Shown: positions 60,755 through 64,000 of the stretch, piece after piece
How positions within the stretch are numbered: the first letter of the stretch is position 1
Layout: each line of letters starts with the position of its first letter
NCBI RefSeq assembly: GCF_009649225.1
Contig: NZ_WJPP01000002.1
Location: 124,001 to 188,000 of the forward strand
Length of the DNA stretch: 64,000 nucleotides
DNA from: Spiribacter salilacus
GTDB lineage: Bacteria > Pseudomonadota > Gammaproteobacteria > Nitrococcales > Nitrococcaceae
Direction: 5' to 3'
Program-made: the position numbers and the translations under genes
Notes under the pieces: generated by a model
What the model saw: only the letters and a program-made list of their open reading frames with translations
Told to the model about the DNA's origin: nothing
The model's database searches: none

Positions 60755-61629
60755 GCTCTTGACTCCCGCAAGCCCAGCCAGCCGTGAATGGCCACCGTGA
60801 GTAAAATTACACCGCCACCAATAAAGGTAAGCTCTGGTACTGCCTCACTTAACAGCCACCATACCCAAATGGGCCCCAGCACGGTCTCTACCAACAAGCA
60901 CAGGCTAACCTCAGGTGAGGAGATATACCGTGTGGCCGCTGCGATCATCAACATCGCCAAGGGCATTTGCACAATACCCATCACGCCTACCACCGCATAG
61001 CTTTGTAAACTCAGCGCAAATGGGCTGGCAAACGGAATGGCCATCAGCCCAGCCACTGCGCCACTTAAACAGATTAATGGCAGTCTCGGTACGGCCGGAA
61101 ATCGACGCAAAATGGTGAGATGCGCGCCCAAACAGATCGCAAGTAGCAGCGCATAAAAGTCTCCAATGCCGGTGCCGCCCTGCAGCCCACCGCCAAACAC
61201 CACTAAAACGCCGGCCACGGCGGCAAAAATTGCTGCCCAGGTTCGGGGCCGAACCGGCTCTCGTAAAAAGACCCGTGAAAATAAGGCCGCAAAAAACGGC
61301 GATGCGGCCAAAATAACCACGGTATTGGCGGCAGCCGTATTGGCCACGGACAAAACAAATAGCGTGGTATTACCTGAGAGTAAAATAATGGTGGCAATAA
61401 TTAGCCAGCGATCTCGCACACGTGTTGGCAGAGTAAAACTTTGCCGGTTAACCAACATCCACAAGGCTAGCGTTAGGCAAATTAACCAGCCACGCCAAAA
61501 AACGATATCCCAATGCGGTGCGGCTGCCAACCGCACCATGAGCGCATCAAAGCTCACCAACAACACGCCACCTAGGGCAATCAGAAGGCCACGTGTATGG
61601 CTTGGCATGGCGGCATAAAAGGCTTTCAT
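60751..61629 (-). CDS. EamA-family (DMT) transporter
   Basis: This 292-residue protein has about ten hydrophobic helices in two EamA repeats. R-G-L-L-I-A-L-G-G-V-L-L-V-S-F-D-A (about 13-29) is the first helix, and W-V-W-W-L-L-S-E-A-V-P-E-L lies near the end. Substrate unknown. In transcription order it precedes ptrB; the overlap (60751-60754) suggests coupled expression. ATG 61629 is used; the Met at 61608 would remove only seven residues. Confidence 0.88.
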   Translation of the reverse strand: MKAFYAAMPSHTRGLLIALGGVLLVSFDALMVRLAAAPHWDIVFWRGWLICLTLALWMLVNRQSFTLPTRVRDRWLIIATIILLSGNTTLFVLSVANTAAANTVVILAASPFFAALFSRVFLREPVRPRTWAAIFAAVAGVLVVFGGGLQGGTGIGDFYALLLAICLGAHLTILRRFPAVPRLPLICLSGAVAGLMAIPFASPFALSLQSYAVVGVMGIVQMPLAMLMIAAATRYISSPEVSLCLLVETVLGPIWVWWLLSEAVPELTFIGGGVILLTVAIHGWLGLRESRA

Positions 61630-61673
61630 CGCAACAGCCTAATGCCTTCACGACAAACTGACCAGTCTAGGAT

Positions 61674-61702
61674 TTGTGACAAACCGGCGCGACGTTTACA
61701 CT
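61674..61702 (+). promoter_or_regulatory. Candidate sigma70 promoter for the SlyD-like gene
   Basis: TTGTGA (61674-61679) and TACACT (61697-61702) are separated by 17 bases and match the consensus at 4/6 each. They sit 34 bases before the ATG at 61736. Confidence 0.45.
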
Positions 61703-61735
61703 TCGTCAGTTCATTCAAGTGCTTGAGAGGACATC

Positions 61736-62200
61736 ATGCAGATTGCGAAAAACGCCGTTGTCGCTATTGACTACACGCTACACGACACGGAAGGAGAGGT
61801 GATTGATTCCTCTCCAGAAGGAGAACCACTTCGTTACCTGCATGGCGCAGGCAATATCATCCCAGGTCTAGAAAATGCCCTAGAGGGCAAAACGGCAGGG
61901 GAAGATTTAGAAGTGACCATCGCCCCGGCCGATGCCTATGGCGAGCGAGATGATCGGCTGACCCAAGACGTGCCACGCAGCATGTTTGAGGGTGTTGAAG
62001 ATATTAAGGCGGGCATGCGCTTTCAGGCCCAGACAGAGTCTGGTCCTCAGGTGGTAACGGTGGCCGCGGTCACGGGTGATCAGGTTACCGTTGATGCCAA
62101 CCATCCGCTGGCGGGTGAAACGCTGAAGTTTACGGTGCGTATTGCCGATGTTCGTGAGGCCTCCGAAGAGGAGATTAGTCACGGCCACGTGCACGACTAA
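61736..62200 (+). CDS. FKBP-type peptidyl-prolyl isomerase, SlyD-like
   Basis: This 154-residue cytosolic isomerase/chaperone has an FKBP domain with an inserted flap: D-Y-T-L-H-D-T-E-G-E-V-I-D-S-S, H-G-A-G-N-I-I-P-G-L-E-N-A-L-E-G and the flap from about 70 to 120. It ends in H-G-H-V-H-D, a short remnant of the His-rich nickel-binding tail of E. coli SlyD (196 residues), so metal delivery is doubtful. GAGAGGA precedes ATG 61736. Confidence 0.93.
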   Translation: MQIAKNAVVAIDYTLHDTEGEVIDSSPEGEPLRYLHGAGNIIPGLENALEGKTAGEDLEVTIAPADAYGERDDRLTQDVPRSMFEGVEDIKAGMRFQAQTESGPQVVTVAAVTGDQVTVDANHPLAGETLKFTVRIADVREASEEEISHGHVHD

Positions 62201-62218
62201 CAGGCGGCCTAACTTGCT

Positions 62219-62980
62219 GTGATTGAAGTTGATGGCATCTCAAAAGCGTTTGGCGGACTGCAAGCGGTTCGGGATGTTTCATTCACAGTAGAAAAAGGCG
62301 GCATCACCGGTCTCATCGGCCCCAATGGGGCCGGTAAGACCACGGTATTTAATATGATTGCCGGGGCCTTTGCGCCAGATACCGGCACGATCCGCCTGAA
62401 TGGCGAGAACATTACCGGCCTACCCACGCATCAGCTCTTTCATAAGGGGCTTGTGCGAACCTTTCAAATCCCGCACGAATTCTCGCGCATGAGCGTGCGT
62501 GAAAATCTTATGTTGGTGCCAGCAAAACAATCTGGAGAGCGATTGCTGGAAAACTGGCTACGCTGGTGGCGGGTGATTCGAGAAGACCGTCAAATCCTTA
62601 AAAAAGCCGATGAGGTTTTGGACTTTCTTGAAATTGGTCATTTACGTAACGAACTGGCCGGCAATCTATCGGGTGGGCAAAAAAAACTGCTTGATCTGGG
62701 CCGTACAATGATGACCGATGCACGGGCTGTTTTGCTCGATGAACCGGGCGCTGGCGTCAATCGCACCCTATTGGGCAAGCTGACCGAGGCCATTCAAAGG
62801 CTCAACAAAGAACACGGTTACACCTTTTGTGTGATCGAGCACGACATGGATTTAATTGCCCGCCTATGCGATCCGGTGATTGTAATGGCCAACGGCGAAA
62901 TTCTTGCCTCGGGCGATATCGATAGCGTGCGCGATAACCCCGATGTTAGAGAAGCCTATTTGGGTAGTGGTGCGGCATGA
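62219..62980 (+). CDS. livG: Branched-chain amino acid-type ABC transporter ATPase (LivG)
   Basis: This 253-residue ATP-binding subunit belongs to the LivG group: Walker [10 protein letters not shown] (33-41), the signature L-S-G-G-Q-K-K-L, Walker B V-L-L-D-E-P-G-A-G-V, and switch E-H-D-M-D-L. It starts with GTG 62219 with AGGCGG 12 bases upstream. The stop overlaps livF (ATGA). The substrate could be branched-chain amino acids, urea or short amides; the binding protein is outside the window. Confidence 0.9.
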   Translation: MIEVDGISKAFGGLQAVRDVSFTVEKGGITGLIGPNGAGKTTVFNMIAGAFAPDTGTIRLNGENITGLPTHQLFHKGLVRTFQIPHEFSRMSVRENLMLVPAKQSGERLLENWLRWWRVIREDRQILKKADEVLDFLEIGHLRNELAGNLSGGQKKLLDLGRTMMTDARAVLLDEPGAGVNRTLLGKLTEAIQRLNKEHGYTFCVIEHDMDLIARLCDPVIVMANGEILASGDIDSVRDNPDVREAYLGSGAA

Positions 62981-63681
62981 GCTTACTAACAGCGCAGGGT
63001 ATTTACGCCGGCTACGGCGAAGCCGACATCTTGCAGGGCATTAACCTGACCGTTGGCGCTAATGAAATTGTGGTGATTGTTGGGCCCAACGGGGCTGGCA
63101 AATCGACAGCAATGAAGGCGGTGTTTGGGCTTGTTCCCATTCGCCAAGGCCGCATTGAATATGTGGGCGAAGACATTACCAATCAACCGCCCGAGCGCAT
63201 GGTGGCTCGGGGGATTGCCTATGTGCCGCAAGAAGCCAACGTTTTTCCGTCATTATCCGTATTAGAAAACTTAGAGCTGGGCGCTTATGCCATTGCCGGC
63301 GATATCACCCCACGCCTAGAAAAAGTCTACGAAATCTTTCCACGCTTAAAAGAACGTCGCCAACAACAGGCAGGCGTGATGTCAGGCGGAGAACGGCAAA
63401 TGGTGGCCATGGGTCGAGCTTTAATGATCGAGCCCCGACTTTTAATGCTTGATGAGCCTACCGCCGGCTTATCGCCACGCCTGATTGATGAAACCTTTGA
63501 GCGCATTCGCGAAATTAACGCCTTGGGTATCGGGGTATTGATGGTTGAACAAAACGCCCGGCAAGCACTGGCCATTGCTGATCGTGGCTATGTGTTGGCA
63601 AGCGGGCGTAATCGGCATGAAGACACCGGCGCTGGGCTACTGGCCGATCCTGAAGTGGCAAAGATGTTTTTGGGCGGATGA
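62977..63681 (+). CDS. livF: Branched-chain amino acid-type ABC transporter ATPase (LivF)
   Basis: This 234-residue second ATPase has Walker A G-P-N-G-A-G-K-S-T (37-45), the LivF-type signature M-S-G-G-E-R-Q-M-V, Walker B L-M-L-D-E-P-T-A-G-L and switch V-E-Q-N-A-R. ATG 62977 overlaps the livG stop. The permease follows after 3 bases. ATPases placed ahead of the permeases is opposite to the common livHMGF order. Confidence 0.92.
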   Translation: MSLLTAQGIYAGYGEADILQGINLTVGANEIVVIVGPNGAGKSTAMKAVFGLVPIRQGRIEYVGEDITNQPPERMVARGIAYVPQEANVFPSLSVLENLELGAYAIAGDITPRLEKVYEIFPRLKERRQQQAGVMSGGERQMVAMGRALMIEPRLLMLDEPTAGLSPRLIDETFERIREINALGIGVLMVEQNARQALAIADRGYVLASGRNRHEDTGAGLLADPEVAKMFLGG

Positions 63682-63684
63682 TGC

Positions 63685-64000
63685 ATGTGGATTGAAGTCA
63701 CACAGCTTTTTATTAACGGACTGCTGCTAGGCAGCATCTTGGCGCTGGGTGCTGTGGGCGCCACTATGATTTTTGGCGTGTTGCGATTTGCCCATTTTGC
63801 GCATGGCGATTTGATGACCATGGGCGCTTACTTCGCCCTGCTTGTGGTGGTTAGTTTGAATTTACCCGTCATGGTGGCGCTGCCTGTTGCCATGCTAATG
63901 ACCGCAGGCCTGGCGGTGGGTATTGATCAGGTGGTTTATCGGCGCATTCGCCGCGTACAACCGGTTATCTTGTTAATTTCCTCGTTTGCGACAGCGCTTA
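63685..64000 (+). CDS. livH: Branched-chain amino acid-type ABC transporter permease (LivH), 3' end outside window
   Basis: The first 105 residues of a polytopic permease are visible: M-W-I-E-V-T-Q-L-F-I-N-G-L-L-L-G-S, then G-V-L-R-F-A-H-F-A-H-G-D-L-M-T-M-G-A-Y, the signature of LivH-type permeases. ATG 63685 lies 3 bases after livF; ATGs at 63678 and 63681 run into a stop within a few codons, so they are rejected. The reading frame runs off the window end. Confidence 0.9.
   Translation, partial: MWIEVTQLFINGLLLGSILALGAVGATMIFGVLRFAHFAHGDLMTMGAYFALLVVVSLNLPVMVALPVAMLMTAGLAVGIDQVVYRRIRRVQPVILLISSFATAL

Noticed and set aside
59860-60762. Long 300-codon open frame antisense to oligopeptidase B
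   Set aside because: Its protein has no hydrophobic core pattern, signal or recognisable motif and is very rich in Arg, His and Pro. It is a shadow of ptrB on the opposite strand.
61166-61618. 150-codon open frame antisense to the EamA gene
   Set aside because: It is explained by codon bias of the real gene on the minus strand; no family features.

Overview
The window is a dense, ordinary-looking chromosomal segment of a free-living gammaproteobacterium. The evidence is the combination of Hda, a HolD-like protein, RhlB, RNase T, TamA/TamB, EttA, a DUF2066-purM-purN block, an nrdR-rib-nusB-thiL operon and an Fnr/Anr-type regulator with four cysteines. The genus cannot be fixed from sequence reading alone. 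There is no phage, insertion sequence, CRISPR array, rRNA or tRNA, and no stretch of 300 bases without a gene. Gaps are short, many starts sit in ATGA/GTGA/TAATG overlaps, and most convergent gene pairs overlap at their 3' ends.

Layout. 1-5.65 kb (minus): a branched-chain amino acid and phosphatidylserine block, ilvN-ilvC-pssA-leuA, then holD-like, rimI and an UMF1-type MFS transporter cut by the window edge. The acetolactate synthase large subunit is absent. 5.7-12.5 kb: proS, trmH, a YeeZ-like reductase, two small c-type cytochromes divergent from wrbA-DUF2069 with a near-perfect Fnr box between them, then hda-DUF2066. 12.6-20.2 kb: purM-purN-DUF3108, mrp-dcd, a shikimate-kinase-like gene, a short metG, an orphan soluble RnfB-like ferredoxin and nth. 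20.2-30.1 kb: argG, pyrC, rnt, grxD, rhlB, an EamA transporter, and a DksA-like/tamA/tamB operon.

30.15-36.8 kb is more accessory: a GNAT-nitrilase fusion, two aminotransferases and a D-2-hydroxyacid dehydrogenase (an apparent amino/keto/hydroxy acid module of unknown substrate), then sufT and fnr. 36.9-43.4 kb (minus): glyA-nrdR-ribD-ribE-ribBA-ribH-nusB-thiL. Here RibBA keeps an intact DHBP synthase, but its GTP cyclohydrolase II half has lost the zinc cysteines. 43.4-45.6 kb: a tungstate-type ABC transporter in the order tupB-tupC-tupA.

45.7-64 kb: ettA, purU, a small membrane protein, metH, an IalB-like periplasmic protein, an HPF-like protein, a sulfotransferase-glycosyltransferase fusion coupled to a polysaccharide-deacetylase-like gene, sodA, a SHOCT lipoprotein, two more EamA transporters, DUF2058, oligopeptidase B, a SlyD-like PPIase, and the start of a branched-chain amino acid type ABC transporter (livG-livF-livH).

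The most unusual item is the sulfotransferase-GT4 fusion plus deacetylase at 53.2-56.1 kb. It reads like a two-gene route to a modified, possibly sulfated, aminosugar glycolipid or glycan. The Fnr box facing the cytochromes, with an Fnr/Anr gene in the same window, is the clearest regulatory signal. The rest is mainly housekeeping, and I do not claim a wholly new system.
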